A stretch of 64,000 nt of DNA from JAICXG01 sp963801255 (GCA_963801255.1 CAWDEC010000008.1:496001-560000); one strand, 5' to 3'; positions 1 through 8,883 are shown, counted from the first letter of the stretch. Program-made: numbers and translations. The notes: generated by a model not told the origin, from the sequence alone.

Positions 1-2
1 GC

Positions 3-1884
3 GCGCCCCAGCCTTCGTCTGAACCTGTGCACGAAGAACCGGCGGCCTCCGCGGTTGCGCCTGGAACCGAAGTGCCCGAACTGGTTGGTGAAACTGAAGA
101 CGGCCGCAAAATTATTCACATCAAGCCGCCGATCATCGTCAAGGATCTGGCGGCGCAGCTCGGCCTGAAAAATTTCCACCTCATCAAGGAGCTGATGGAT
201 GATTACAACATTTTTGCCAATCCGAACCTGACGGTGGAGCCCGAAGTGGCGACGAAGATCTGCGAAAAGCACGGTTTCGTTTTTGAGATGGAGCGCCGCG
301 AAAAAGGCGGAGGCGTGCACAAGCAAGTCGAAGTCGTCGCTCCGCCACCGCCGCCGGTCATCGAGAAGGAAGAAGAGCTTAAGCTCCGTCCCCCGGTCAT
401 CACCTTCATGGGTCACGTCGATCACGGAAAGACTTCGCTCATGGATGCGATCCGCAAGACCCGGGTCGCGGCTGGCGAGGCCGGTGGCATCACGCAACAT
501 ATTGGTGCTTACACAGTCGATTACAAAGGAACCCGGATCACCTTCCTCGACACGCCTGGGCACGCAGCATTTACCGCTATGCGCGCGCGGGGCGCGAACA
601 TCACCGACATCGTTGTCCTCGTGGTCGCGGCGGATGACGGTCTCATGCCGCAAACCATCGAAGCGATCAATCACGCCAAGGCCGCTGGGCATGTGAAGAT
701 CATGGTCGCGATCAACAAGGTTGATTTGCCTTCGGCGAACATGGATCGCGTCAAGCAGCAACTCCAGGAGCATGGCCTCATGCCGGAAGATTGGGGCGGC
801 GAAACCATCACTGTGCCAACCTCAGCGACGAAAGGCGTGGGAATTGACGATCTCCTCGAGAACATGGCCGTGCAGGCGGAAGTGATGGAGCTGAAAGCTT
901 CGCCGACAGCTACTCCGCGCGGGGTCGTGATTGAGGCGCAGGTCGAGTCGGGCCGCGGTCCGACTGCGACGGTCATCGTGCAAATGGGCACGCTCAGGGT
1001 GGGCGAGCCGTTCATTTGCGGCGATTTCTCGGGCAAGATAAAGTCGTTGGTTGACGACCGCGGCCAAATGATCAAATCCGCCGGTCCTTCCACACCCGTG
1101 AGGGTGCTCGGCTTTACCGGATTGCCTGAGGCGGGCGACGAGTTCCTGGTCATGGAATCGGAGAAATCGGCCAAGCTCCTGAGCGAAGAGCGCGTTGCCG
1201 CCAAGCGGACGGAGAAACTCAGCATGCCACAGCGCGCCACTCTCGAAAGCCTGTTGCAGGCGGCCGATGGCATAAAAGATTTTGCGCCTGGTTTTGAAAT
1301 GCGACGCGCAGGGTTCCCTCGAAGCGCTCACGGCATCGTTAGGCCAAATCGAGAGCAAGAAGGTCGATCTCGAAATACTTCACGCCGGTGTTGGGCCGAT
1401 TTCGGAGTCCGACATTCTGCTCGCCAGCGCCTCGAACGCAGTCGTCGTCGGCTTCAACGTCAAGGTCGAAAGCAACGCCGTTGGCGCCGCCAAACGCGAA
1501 GCCGTCCAGGTCAAACTTTACTCGATCATTTACGAGCTGATTGATCAGATCAAGGAAGCGATGGCCGGCTTGCTCGATCCGGAACATCGCGAAACCGTTA
1601 TCGGCCACGCCGAGGTGAAACAGGTATTCCAACTCAGCCGCGGAATCGTCGCCGGGTGCCTTGTGACCGATGGTCGCATCAGTCGGACCTCGCGCGCCCG
1701 TGTGCTGCGACGTCGCCAACCGGTTTACGATGGCGGGCTTTCAACTTTGCGCCGATTCCAGGACGATGTGAAGGAAGTGCGGACCGGTCTTGAATGCGGT
1801 ATTAAGCTTGGCGACTTCAGCGAGTATCAGGTCGGTGACGTCATCGAGTGTTACCAACTGGAACAAGTGGCGCAGAAACTTTAG
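3..1884 (+). CDS. infB: Translation initiation factor IF-2 (5' partial, frameshifted)
   Basis: IF-2 is the GTPase that brings fMet-tRNA to the 30S subunit. The frame is open to the first base of the window, so the N-terminus lies outside. The G domain is clear: GHVDHGKT from 411, DTPGH from 549 and NKVD from 714. The reading frame holds to about 1280, then continues one frame over from 1282 as a typical IF-2 C-terminus (VLKCDAQGSLEAL onward to 1884). Removing one T from the run at 1280-1283 restores GIKDLRLVLK, the expected family sequence, so there is one extra base in the A4/T4 stretch at 1274-1283. The gene should be essential, so a sequencing or assembly error is the simplest explanation. 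It is followed by rbfA, as in many bacteria. Confidence 0.93.
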
Positions 1885-1935
1885 CGCAGCGTCTGTTCGC
1901 GCGCTTCCAATCCGGCAGGTGCAGCTTGCGCTACC

Positions 1936-2289
1936 ATGAAACATCGACTCTTGCGCGTTAACGAACTTCTGAAACGAGAGTTGAGCGCTCTGCTGGTGCG
2001 GGAAATGGATTTTGGCGACCTGCTCGTCACCGTGAATCAGGTCGATGCGACGCCTGATCTAAAATCGGCGCACGTCTATGTCAGCGTCCTGGGCGAAACC
2101 GGGCCGACTGACGTGATCGCAGAACTGGAAGCGGCGCGCGCCATGCTGCAACATCACCTCTCGCGCCACGTGATTTTAAAATACACGCCACACCTCGTTT
2201 TCCATCTCGACGACTCGATCGAACGCGGTTCGCGTGTCCTCGAGATCATTCAGGAAATTGAAACTCCGCCTAACGACAAGAATTTATGA
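1936..2289 (+). CDS. rbfA: 30S ribosome-binding factor RbfA
   Basis: RbfA is a small KH-like protein that helps late 30S maturation and 16S rRNA 5'-end processing. The 117 residues match the family length. The start KHRLLRVNELLKREL and the middle DLKSAHVYVSVLG are typical. It begins 51 bases after infB and its stop overlaps the ATG of the next gene by 4 bases, pointing to one transcript for infB-rbfA-nrnA. A copy of the dispersed octamer (2268-2275) encodes the PN of the C-terminal PPNDKNL. Confidence 0.93.
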   Translation: MKHRLLRVNELLKRELSALLVREMDFGDLLVTVNQVDATPDLKSAHVYVSVLGETGPTDVIAELEAARAMLQHHLSRHVILKYTPHLVFHLDDSIERGSRVLEIIQEIETPPNDKNL

Positions 2290-3317
2290 GTACCATCACC
2301 GCCGAACGCGCGGCTGCCAAACCAGCCAACCTAACGAACGCCACCTTTGCCGAAATCGCGCAGATCCTGCGCGAACAGGAAAGCTTTCTCGTCCTCAGTC
2401 ACGTGCGACCCGATGGCGACGCGCTTGGGAGCGAGATTGCAATGGGTCTCGCCTTGGAGCGAATGGGTAAAAAGGTGAAGGTGTGGAATGAGGAAGGATT
2501 GCTGGAAAAGTTTTCCTTTTTTCCAGGAGGCGAGATGGTGACCTTGCCACCTAACGAACCCGAGCATTTCGATGTTGTCCTTGCACTCGATACCGCAACG
2601 CGTCAGCGCCTCGGCGATAACTGTCTGGCCGCGGTCGCTAGCACCAAGGTTTGGCTTAACATCGATCACCACGCGAGCAATCCGCGTTACGGCGACCTGA
2701 ACCACATCGACTCGACTGCCCCGGCCACCGGCCAGATTCTCTTTGAGTTCCTGCAAAGCCAGGAACTGCCGCTCGACAAAGCGATCGCAGAAAATCTTTT
2801 CGCCGCCATCTCGACCGACACCGGTTCGTTTCAATATCCGCAAACGACCGCGCGCACCTTCGAGATCGCGGCTGATATCCTGCGTTGCGGGATCGATGTC
2901 GGTCGCTTGAGCCAGCAACTTTACGAGAGCTATCCGCGCCGCCGCATCGAGCTGTTGCGGGTCTTGCTCGATAGTATGCGTTTCGACGCTGGCGGCAAAG
3001 TCGCAAGCTTCAGCCTTCCGATCGCGACGGCAAACGCTCTCGGCGTCATCCCCGAAGACAACGAAGGCCTGATCGATCACCTGCGCGCCATCCAGGGAGT
3101 CGTCATCGCGATCTTTTTCGAAGAATTGAATGACGGCAAAATCCGCGTCAGCATGCGCTCCAAGGACGAGCGCGCGGATGTCTGCGCGATTTGTCTTAGC
3201 TTCAAAGGTGGCGGCCATAAGCTGGCAGCCGGCGCGCGTGTGTCAGGGACGCTGGAGGATGTCGGAGAACGCGTAATCGCAGAGGCAGTGAGATCGGTTG
3301 AATCGTTAGATCGCTAA
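2286..3317 (+). CDS. nrnA: DHH/DHHA1 phosphoesterase (NrnA-like oligoribonuclease / pAp phosphatase)
   Basis: Members of this family degrade short oligoribonucleotides and dephosphorylate pAp in the cytoplasm, using two metal ions. The 343 residues hold VRPDGDALGSE near residue 40, a DTA motif near 105, the DHH signature NIDHHASN near 125, and the C-terminal DHHA1 motif GGGHKLAAGARV near 310. The order rbfA-nrnA-truB is a conserved neighbourhood in many phyla, which supports the NrnA assignment over other DHH proteins. Its ATG overlaps the rbfA stop (ATGA type), so translation is probably coupled. A long antisense open frame across this gene is a composition artefact. Confidence 0.88.
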   Translation: MSTITAERAAAKPANLTNATFAEIAQILREQESFLVLSHVRPDGDALGSEIAMGLALERMGKKVKVWNEEGLLEKFSFFPGGEMVTLPPNEPEHFDVVLALDTATRQRLGDNCLAAVASTKVWLNIDHHASNPRYGDLNHIDSTAPATGQILFEFLQSQELPLDKAIAENLFAAISTDTGSFQYPQTTARTFEIAADILRCGIDVGRLSQQLYESYPRRRIELLRVLLDSMRFDAGGKVASFSLPIATANALGVIPEDNEGLIDHLRAIQGVVIAIFFEELNDGKIRVSMRSKDERADVCAICLSFKGGGHKLAAGARVSGTLEDVGERVIAEAVRSVESLDR

Positions 3318-3367
3318 ATCGTCACATCGGCGATTCCCGATTTCCCATTCACCATCTACAATCCAAC

Positions 3368-4090
3368 ATGTCTCTTAGCGCCACACCTGACGGCGTTTTG
3401 CTAGTCGACAAGGCGCCCGGCATGACCTCGCATGACGTCGTTGCACTCGTCAGGCGGCAGCTGCAAATCAAGAAGGTTGGGCATTGCGGCACACTCGATC
3501 CGATCGCGACCGGGTTGCTCATTCTCACTCTCGGGCGCGGAACAAAGATCCAAGACCTGCTCATGAGCGAGGACAAGGAGTACGCAGGTACTTTGTCGCT
3601 GGGCCAAGCCACCGACACTCAGGATCGCGCCGGGCAGGTGATCGAGGAGCGGCCTGTGCCGGACTTGAGCGAAGAAAAAGTGCGCGCGGTCTTCGACAAG
3701 TTTCGCGGCGATTTCTATCAAATGCCGCCGATGGTTTCAGCGATCAAACAGGGCGGCGTGCCGCTTTACAAATTGGCGCGTCAGGGCAAGACGGTCGAAC
3801 GCGAGCCACGGCTAGTGCATGTGTATCGTTATCACATCGATCGTATCGCCTCGCCTGAGATCGATTTCACAGTCTTGTGTAGCAAAGGTTTTTATGTGCG
3901 GACCTACGCGCATGATATCGGTCAGGCGCTGGACTGCGGTGCGCATCTCAAGGAACTGCGTCGGACGCGCTCGGGACGTTTCGATCTTTCACGCGCTGTG
4001 ACTGTGGAAGAAATCAGAAACTCGCCGCCAGTCGATCTTCTGGAAAAGGTTTTGCCTCTCCCCGAGGTGTCGCGCATGCGTGGTGCCTAA
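3368..4090 (+). CDS. truB: tRNA pseudouridine(55) synthase TruB
   Basis: TruB makes pseudouridine 55 in the T loop of tRNAs. The catalytic aspartate lies in GHCGTLDPIATGLL near residue 45. The pattern VDKAPGMTSHDVV at the start and SKGFYVRTYAHDIG near residue 180 are typical. At 240 residues it is the short form: the catalytic domain is complete but no full C-terminal PUA domain is visible. It lies 50 bases after nrnA and ends in GCC-TAA-C, a near copy of the dispersed octamer. Confidence 0.93.
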   Translation: MSLSATPDGVLLVDKAPGMTSHDVVALVRRQLQIKKVGHCGTLDPIATGLLILTLGRGTKIQDLLMSEDKEYAGTLSLGQATDTQDRAGQVIEERPVPDLSEEKVRAVFDKFRGDFYQMPPMVSAIKQGGVPLYKLARQGKTVEREPRLVHVYRYHIDRIASPEIDFTVLCSKGFYVRTYAHDIGQALDCGAHLKELRRTRSGRFDLSRAVTVEEIRNSPPVDLLEKVLPLPEVSRMRGA

Positions 4091-4136
4091 CAAATGCAAG
4101 TCTCCCTCTTTGGACAACAACATGAATCGATCGCCT

Positions 4137-4161
4137 GAATGATGTAAGGATTTCATCATTC
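4137..4161 (+). terminator. Stem-loop between truB and ribF
   Basis: A perfect 8-bp inverted repeat, GAATGATG at 4137-4144 and CATCATTC at 4154-4161, encloses a 9-base loop. No strong T run follows, so it may be a weak terminator, an mRNA-end stabiliser or an attenuator ahead of ribF. It ends about 20 bases before the ribF start. Confidence 0.4.
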
Positions 4162-4181
4162 AACGAGTAGCTTTTGTGCCT

Positions 4182-5126
4182 ATGCGCGTCTTGCGATCGA
4201 TTCCGGAACTGGCCGATGTGCCGGGTCCGGTATTTCTCGCCATCGGCGTGTTCGACGGTGTCCATCGCGGGCATCAGGCGGTGATTGGCACGGCGGTGCG
4301 ACATGCAGAGGAAGCGGGCGGCACTGCGGTCGTTGTGACTTTCAATCCACATCCGGCCAAAATTCTGCGCCCGCAGGAGAGCCCGCGGCTCCTTACCGCA
4401 ACGCAGCACAAGATCGCGCTCATTCGCGAACTGGGTGTGTCGCATCTGCTGGTGCTGAAATTCGATCGCGCCTTTGCTTCGACGCCGCCGGACGAATTCG
4501 TTAGGCAATTGGCTTCGGCGGCGAAGCCACTGCGCGAAATTTGTGTCGGCGCAGAGTGGTCGTTTGGCCGGAATCGCGCCGGAAATCTTCGCCTTCTCAA
4601 AACGCTCGGTACGGAACTGGGCTTCAACGTGGTCGGCGTTGAACCCGTCATGTCGGACGGCGAAGTCGTTAGCAGCACCGCGATTCGGCAGGCCGTCGAA
4701 GCGGGCGATTTTGCCAGCGCAACCCGAATGCTCGGACGGGACTACACGATTCTGGGAACGGTGGAGCAGGGGAAGCGCCTGGGAAGGACTCTCGGGTTTC
4801 CGACCGCGAATCTGAGCGCACATAGCGAACAGTTTCCGCCGGACGGCGTTTATGTGGCCGAGGGTTTACTCAACGGAGAGCTGGTCCGCGGCGTGGTAAA
4901 TCTCGGAATGCGGCCGACGGCCGAATCCGAGGCGCCGCAGCGCGTGCTCGAATTTCATCTTTTCGATCTCAGTCGCGACCTTTATGGCGAAGACATCGAG
5001 TTACGTTTTCTAGAATATCTGCGGCCGGAACGAAAATTCGAGAACCTTCCGGCGTTACGGAATCAGATCACGCGCGACGTTGCCGAAGCGCATCGAATCT
5101 TCGAGGCCGACTCTTCGCGGCATTAA
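4182..5126 (+). CDS. ribF: Bifunctional riboflavin kinase / FAD synthetase RibF
   Basis: RibF phosphorylates riboflavin to FMN and adenylates FMN to FAD. The N-terminal FAD synthetase domain shows IGVFDGVHRGHQAVI near residue 20 and TFNPHPAKIL near 55. The C-terminal flavokinase domain holds GKRLGRTLGFPTANL near 200 and the GVVNLGMRPT segment. About 314 residues is the usual length. The ATG at 4182 was preferred; an in-frame GTG at 4176 is also possible. Gene order truB-ribF is common in bacteria. Residues RQLAS near 110 are encoded across a copy of the dispersed octamer (4499-4506). Confidence 0.93.
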   Translation: MRVLRSIPELADVPGPVFLAIGVFDGVHRGHQAVIGTAVRHAEEAGGTAVVVTFNPHPAKILRPQESPRLLTATQHKIALIRELGVSHLLVLKFDRAFASTPPDEFVRQLASAAKPLREICVGAEWSFGRNRAGNLRLLKTLGTELGFNVVGVEPVMSDGEVVSSTAIRQAVEAGDFASATRMLGRDYTILGTVEQGKRLGRTLGFPTANLSAHSEQFPPDGVYVAEGLLNGELVRGVVNLGMRPTAESEAPQRVLEFHLFDLSRDLYGEDIELRFLEYLRPERKFENLPALRNQITRDVAEAHRIFEADSSRH

Positions 5127-5133
5127 AGCAATT

Positions 5134-5151
5134 TCACTTCGCCTGAAGTGA
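5134..5151. terminator. Short hairpin between convergent genes
   Basis: TCACTTC (5134-5140) and GAAGTGA (5145-5151) form a 7-bp stem with a 4-base loop in the 50-base gap between ribF and the convergent operon. It may end transcription from both sides. There is no clear T tract, so this is tentative. Confidence 0.4.
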
Positions 5152-5176
5152 GACCAATTGTCCGCGTTGCCCGCGC

Positions 5177-5512
5177 CTAACGTTGGGTGCGGGCGTTAGA
5201 CCAGGCGGCACAGGCCGCGATCGCAGTCATGGTCACGGTGAGTACGATTGCAATCAGACTAACGAAAAGCAACGGCATTGAAAGCAGGCGATAGGCCTCG
5301 ACAACGAGGAAACGACCTCCGTCGGAGACAAAATACGCGAGCAAACTCGCGACAATCGCCGCGCAGAGGAGAACTGCTCCGCGGATGGAGCGACGATGCT
5401 GAGGCGCCGGCAGCTTTTGCACGACACCTGCCGTAAAGCCGCCGTCGTCGATATACGGCGTTTCCTCGCGCAAACGCGCATCCAGCCAATCTTCCTGCAA
5501 TTGCTCCTCCAT
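5177..5512 (-). CDS. Small membrane protein downstream of ECF sigma factor (possible anti-sigma)
   Basis: No family is recognised with confidence. The 111 residues have an acidic, hydrophilic N-terminal part (about 1-42) followed by two hydrophobic segments (about 44-65 and 78-102). It follows the ECF sigma gene by 5 bases, the usual place of an anti-sigma factor, and a cytosolic N-terminus plus membrane segments would fit, but no zinc-binding anti-sigma motif is seen. Its last codons, CGT-TAG, are part of a copy of the dispersed octamer (5175-5182). Just inside the gene lies an inverted partial copy, so the 3' end can fold into a small hairpin. Confidence 0.72.
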   Translation of the reverse strand: MEEQLQEDWLDARLREETPYIDDGGFTAGVVQKLPAPQHRRSIRGAVLLCAAIVASLLAYFVSDGGRFLVVEAYRLLSMPLLFVSLIAIVLTVTMTAIAACAAWSNARTQR

Positions 5513-5517
5513 TGTCG

Positions 5518-6054
5518 CTACGCTGGCGCCCAGGCCGCCAGTATTCTCTTCAATTTCTCGCGTCCGCGCAAGACGTTCGTTTTCACGGTACCAAGTGGGA
5601 TGTCCAGCACGCGCGCGGCTTCATCATGCGAGAGGCCATTCTGGCAGCAGAGCATGATGGCCGAGCGCTCATGTAACGGAAGCAATTGGAGTGCCTGCAT
5701 GAGGTCGTGTCTTAGGGCGGGGTCGACGGTCTGTGGATCCCGCTCGTTTTCGAGCAGGCTCTCGTCAATCCCGACCAGTTCCTTCCGCTTGCGAGCGTCT
5801 TCGCGGAAACAGTTATAGGCGATCCGATAAAGCCAGGTGGAAAACTTCGCCTCACCTCGAAAGCTCCGGATGTTTTTGTAGGCGCGCAAGAAAGTCTCCT
5901 GCGCCAGATCATCAGCCAGCGCGAGATCGCTTCGCGTGAGCTGCCGCAAAAGCCCGCGGATGACGGACTGATGATTGCGGACCAGCTCAGCGAAGGCGTG
6001 GTGATCGTCCTCCAGTAGAACACGTGCAACGAGGTCGGCATCATTTAACGGCAC
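5518..6054 (-). CDS. RNA polymerase sigma factor, ECF (RpoE-like) family
   Basis: ECF sigma factors direct RNA polymerase to stress or envelope regulons. The 178 residues contain region 2 (DDLAQETFLRAYKNIRSF near 48-65, then FSTWLYRIAYN) and region 4 (LPLHERSAIMLCCQNGLSHD near 125-145, then IPLGTVKTNVLRGREKL). The start is a GTG at 6054 and is not certain because the AGGAG upstream sits very close. It lies 9 bases after a DUF6249 membrane protein and 5 bases before a small membrane protein, so the three are probably co-transcribed and may form a membrane-sensing unit. Confidence 0.9.
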   Translation of the reverse strand: MPLNDADLVARVLLEDDHHAFAELVRNHQSVIRGLLRQLTRSDLALADDLAQETFLRAYKNIRSFRGEAKFSTWLYRIAYNCFREDARKRKELVGIDESLLENERDPQTVDPALRHDLMQALQLLPLHERSAIMLCCQNGLSHDEAARVLDIPLGTVKTNVLRGREKLKRILAAWAPA

Positions 6055-6063
6055 TCCTGGAGT

Positions 6064-6786
6064 TTACACCTTGGGGGAAGCGTCATCCCTCCGCACATCA
6101 AAACGCCAGAAGAGGAGATAGCCGAGACCGATGATAAAGGGAATGAAGCCGATGCTCCAAGCGCCGCCTTCCCAGTCGTTGCAGGCCCCGAAGAAGACCA
6201 TCAAACCGGATCCGACCATGAGTAAGATAATGCCGCGACGCAGATCGGAACGTTGTCTAATGACCGGCGGCGGATTGAGGAGTGCCTCTGGTACCGGTTG
6301 TCCTTTTTCCACCATCATGCGCACCGTCTTGTGCATGGCGCGGCTGCGCGAAAAGCTGAAATACAGGATGATCCCAACGATCGCGACCGGCAGTCCAAAG
6401 ATCGTGAGGAAAACAATGAAGACGATCGGTATCGCCATCCATGCCATGTCGTCGTCATCGGAATGGTGATGACCGTTGAAATCGAATTTGAAGTGTTTGT
6501 TGATTTTCTTCTCGATCGCCTGGTCAAAGTCGTCGTCGTTATCGACGGCCGGGGTTGTTGCTGCGACCACGGCTGGAGCAGTGGTCGCTGTTGTTACTGC
6601 CGGTGTGGTCAAGGCGGGAGTCGCTGCCACCGGCGCGACGGCCGGCGCGTTCACGGCTGCCGGCGGCGCTGGAGTGGCGACGATAGGCGCTGGAGTGGCA
6701 GTGACCGCAGGCGCGGGCGTCGTTTGGCCCAGCATCGTGACGGCGATTGCCAGGAAGCAGGAACTGGTAAGCAATGTCTTTTTCAT
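6064..6786 (-). CDS. DUF6249-type membrane protein with Ala/Pro/Thr-rich linker
   Basis: The 240-residue protein has a signal peptide (MKKTLLTSSCFLAIAVTMLG), then about 60 residues of low-complexity Ala-Pro-Thr-Val, an acidic/His patch (FNGHHHSDDDD) and a C-terminal domain with membrane segments. That domain contains VRMMVEKGQPVPEALL, typical of DUF6249 proteins often encoded beside ECF sigma factors. The ATG at 6786 was chosen over an upstream in-frame extension because it gives a proper signal peptide. It is the first gene of the sigma-factor operon. Function unknown; a role in envelope sensing is inference from context. Confidence 0.85.
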   Translation of the reverse strand: MKKTLLTSSCFLAIAVTMLGQTTPAPAVTATPAPIVATPAPPAAVNAPAVAPVAATPALTTPAVTTATTAPAVVAATTPAVDNDDDFDQAIEKKINKHFKFDFNGHHHSDDDDMAWMAIPIVFIVFLTIFGLPVAIVGIILYFSFSRSRAMHKTVRMMVEKGQPVPEALLNPPPVIRQRSDLRRGIILLMVGSGLMVFFGACNDWEGGAWSIGFIPFIIGLGYLLFWRFDVRRDDASPKV

Positions 6787-6929
6787 AGTTGTCGTTTGCA
6801 GTGAGATGCGGGTGCGGTGCCGTTTGGATTCAGGAATTTCCGCGCAAAAGCCGGAACCGCTGTCATCCCGCCGCCAGAGAACTTTGGAGCGGCGTTGCGC
6901 GCCTTGACTCCAGTGGCCAATTTTCGGGG

Positions 6930-7673
6930 TCAGCGCGCGGCGACGAGCACAACCGATTGCGGATGGAACTCGATCGCGGCCGCTTTGGCGATCGAATTGC
7001 GTTCGCGATCGAGGGTATCCCACACTTTTTGGAAAAGAAGCTCCGTCCCCTTAGCCAGCGCGGGATGGATTGGCATTCGGCCAATGAACGCACTCGTTGC
7101 GGCGGCGTTGATCTTCCCGCTCTCCAGCGCCACTCGATAACTATTGGCCGCACAAACTGGCAGTCCAAGGAACTGACGCTGAATACGAATTACACAGGTG
7201 CCTTCACCAAATTCCACCAGGATTCGATGCAATGGAAAAAAGCCCTCGTGCGCCGGGCTATCTTTGCGGCGCAAGATCGAGGCGAGATAGCTGTTGACCT
7301 GCGCCTCGCTGTAAATGAGCGGAGCCGTTCGCCCAGAGGAAGAAGCTGAGACGAGATCCATGTTGATCATGGGAGCAAAATCGAAGCTCTTCACTTCCGG
7401 CGGGAAATCCGTGGTCGAGAGGCAGACGATCACTGCGCCAAGACAGAGCGCGCCGAGAATTGTCTTCGTTAGGCGGGCAGTCACGTTTTTCCATCGTCCG
7501 CGTTTTGGATCGAAGAGTCGCTGCAGCCGTTTCTGCGTCTCTTCGGCTGCCTCGGTCGTAGCGACCTTTTCCTTGATCACACTGCTGCGATCGAGCCTAG
7601 CGCCGCAGTTGTGACAATAAATCCGTTCCAACTCATTCCCGTGCTGGCACTCCGGACAAACGAGATTGGTCAT
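6930..7673 (-). CDS. Zinc-ribbon membrane-anchored protein of unknown function
   Basis: The 247 residues begin with a zinc ribbon (CPECQHGNELERIYCHNCGARL, Cys pairs near 6/9 and 20/23), then a charged stretch, one membrane segment (about 70-88) and a soluble domain of some 150 residues that should lie outside the cytoplasm. I do not recognise the C-terminal domain. Its start overlaps the stop of the upstream FmdB-type gene by 4 bases, so the two zinc-ribbon proteins are made from one mRNA. Confidence 0.8.
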   Translation of the reverse strand: MTNLVCPECQHGNELERIYCHNCGARLDRSSVIKEKVATTEAAEETQKRLQRLFDPKRGRWKNVTARLTKTILGALCLGAVIVCLSTTDFPPEVKSFDFAPMINMDLVSASSSGRTAPLIYSEAQVNSYLASILRRKDSPAHEGFFPLHRILVEFGEGTCVIRIQRQFLGLPVCAANSYRVALESGKINAAATSAFIGRMPIHPALAKGTELLFQKVWDTLDRERNSIAKAAAIEFHPQSVVLVAAR

Positions 7674-8023
7674 GTGTCCTTTTTCGTTTTGGGTTCCGAT
7701 TTTTTGGCCGGTGCGGTGCCGGGAGCAGGTTTGTTTTCCGTCTTGGCTGGTTGGCTTTCGCCGCCACCTTTTTCGCTTCCAGAAGAGGTCTCTTTCTTCG
7801 CCGCGGTTTTATACGATTCGCTGCGGTAGTCGGTAATGTAGAAGCCGGAGCCTTTGAAAATGAGACCGGCACCAGTGCCGAGGAGCCTTTTTACTTTGCC
7901 TTTCCCCCATTTCGGCTGGCGGCAAAGTTCTTTTGGGCAGGTCTTGTAGGGTTCCGCCCGCATCGATTGAAAAGCGTCGAAATTTTGGCCGCATTTCTGG
8001 CAGGCATATTCGTAAGTCGGCAT
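7670..8023 (-). CDS. FmdB-family zinc-ribbon protein
   Basis: The first 65 residues match the FmdB zinc-ribbon family: MPTYEYACQKCGQNFDAF, a second Cys pair region (CPKELCRQ), and GTGAGLIFKGSGFYITDY. The remaining 50 residues are a Lys/Ala/Pro/Ser-rich tail with no fold predicted by eye. The family is thought to be regulatory, but its role is not settled. First gene of a two-gene minus-strand unit; the intergenic region upstream (8024-8144) is divergent with the L,D-transpeptidase gene and holds three near copies of the dispersed octamer. Confidence 0.88.
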   Translation of the reverse strand: MPTYEYACQKCGQNFDAFQSMRAEPYKTCPKELCRQPKWGKGKVKRLLGTGAGLIFKGSGFYITDYRSESYKTAAKKETSSGSEKGGGESQPAKTENKPAPGTAPAKKSEPKTKKDT

Positions 8024-8144
8024 AGGTCGAAGCGAGGCGTTAGGCTAAGGGTTTAGGCAAAGTCGGGCTATTGTTAGGCCGTTGCGGCAGTGTGAGCAAG
8101 ATTAAGCAAAATTCAAGCCGAGCTGCCGGTGTGTCAGGCACGAG

Positions 8145-8822
8145 ATGGGCTACCTTGACTTTCAGAATGCACCTACTTTAGTTGCGCTTCCCGTCGTGAA
8201 AATACCCAGCTTTCTTATCCCTTTGCGCTTAGGGCAGGTGCTCGCCGTGCTTACGCTGATTTTTCTTGCAGGTTGCGGGGAGGACGATCCGCGCCTGATC
8301 TATGGCGAGAGCCAATACCTCGGTGGCGTCTACGGGAATCAACCCGTTTCCAACGCGCCGGTCGATAATGTCTCCTATTGGGACGGAGAAGGTGTTCCTG
8401 GCAAACCTTCAGTCAAGATCAACCTGAGCGAGCAACGCGCCTATTTTTATAAAGGCGGTCAGCTCGTCGGCATATCGCAACTATCAACCGGCCGCGAGGG
8501 GAAGGACACGCCGGTCGGCGATTTCAGGGTTCGCAGCAAAGACATCGACCACGCCTCCAGCCGGTATGGCGACTATGTCGACGCCCAGGACAATGTGGTC
8601 ATGCCCAATATCGACAACCAGCTCGATCACAAACCTCCCGGCACCCATTACAAAGGCGCGCCGATGCCCTACTATATGCAGATTGCGCCGGGCTTTGGTT
8701 TGCATGCAGGCTACCTTCCCGGTTATCCGGCTTCGCACGGTTGTATCCGCATGCCGGAGTTCATGGCGGTAGATTTTTTTAATTCCGTCGAGGTCGGCAC
8801 TCCGGTGACGATCACGCCCTAG
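8145..8822 (+). CDS. L,D-transpeptidase (YkuD) lipoprotein
   Basis: YkuD enzymes make 3-3 crosslinks in peptidoglycan or attach proteins to it. The catalytic motif HAGYLPGYPASHGCIRMP lies near residues 187-205, with the nucleophile Cys in SHGC. A lipobox (FLAGC) with Cys near residue 44 suggests a lipid-anchored periplasmic enzyme. Starting at the ATG at 8145 gives a long leader; a GTG at 8196 would give a normal-length lipoprotein signal (KIPSFLIPLRLG onward) and may be the true start. It stands alone, divergent from the FmdB gene. Confidence 0.88.
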   Translation: MGYLDFQNAPTLVALPVVKIPSFLIPLRLGQVLAVLTLIFLAGCGEDDPRLIYGESQYLGGVYGNQPVSNAPVDNVSYWDGEGVPGKPSVKINLSEQRAYFYKGGQLVGISQLSTGREGKDTPVGDFRVRSKDIDHASSRYGDYVDAQDNVVMPNIDNQLDHKPPGTHYKGAPMPYYMQIAPGFGLHAGYLPGYPASHGCIRMPEFMAVDFFNSVEVGTPVTITP

Positions 8823-8883
8823 GAAAGGCCACGGCGCGCAGAGTTGCCCGCGCCCGCGCAGGGGCTACAATCCTGCCTCCGGC

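Noticed and set aside
2331..3218. Long antisense open frame (295 codons) across nrnA
   Set aside because: It mirrors a clearly conserved DHH gene; high GC and codon bias produce long antisense frames, and its translation matches no family I recognise.
4014..4823. Antisense open frame (269 codons) across truB and ribF
   Set aside because: Covers two well-supported genes and reads as Arg/His-rich low-quality sequence.
6253..6804. Antisense frames over the DUF6249 gene
   Set aside because: Arg/Asp/His-rich translation is the shadow of an Ala/Pro/Thr repeat region.
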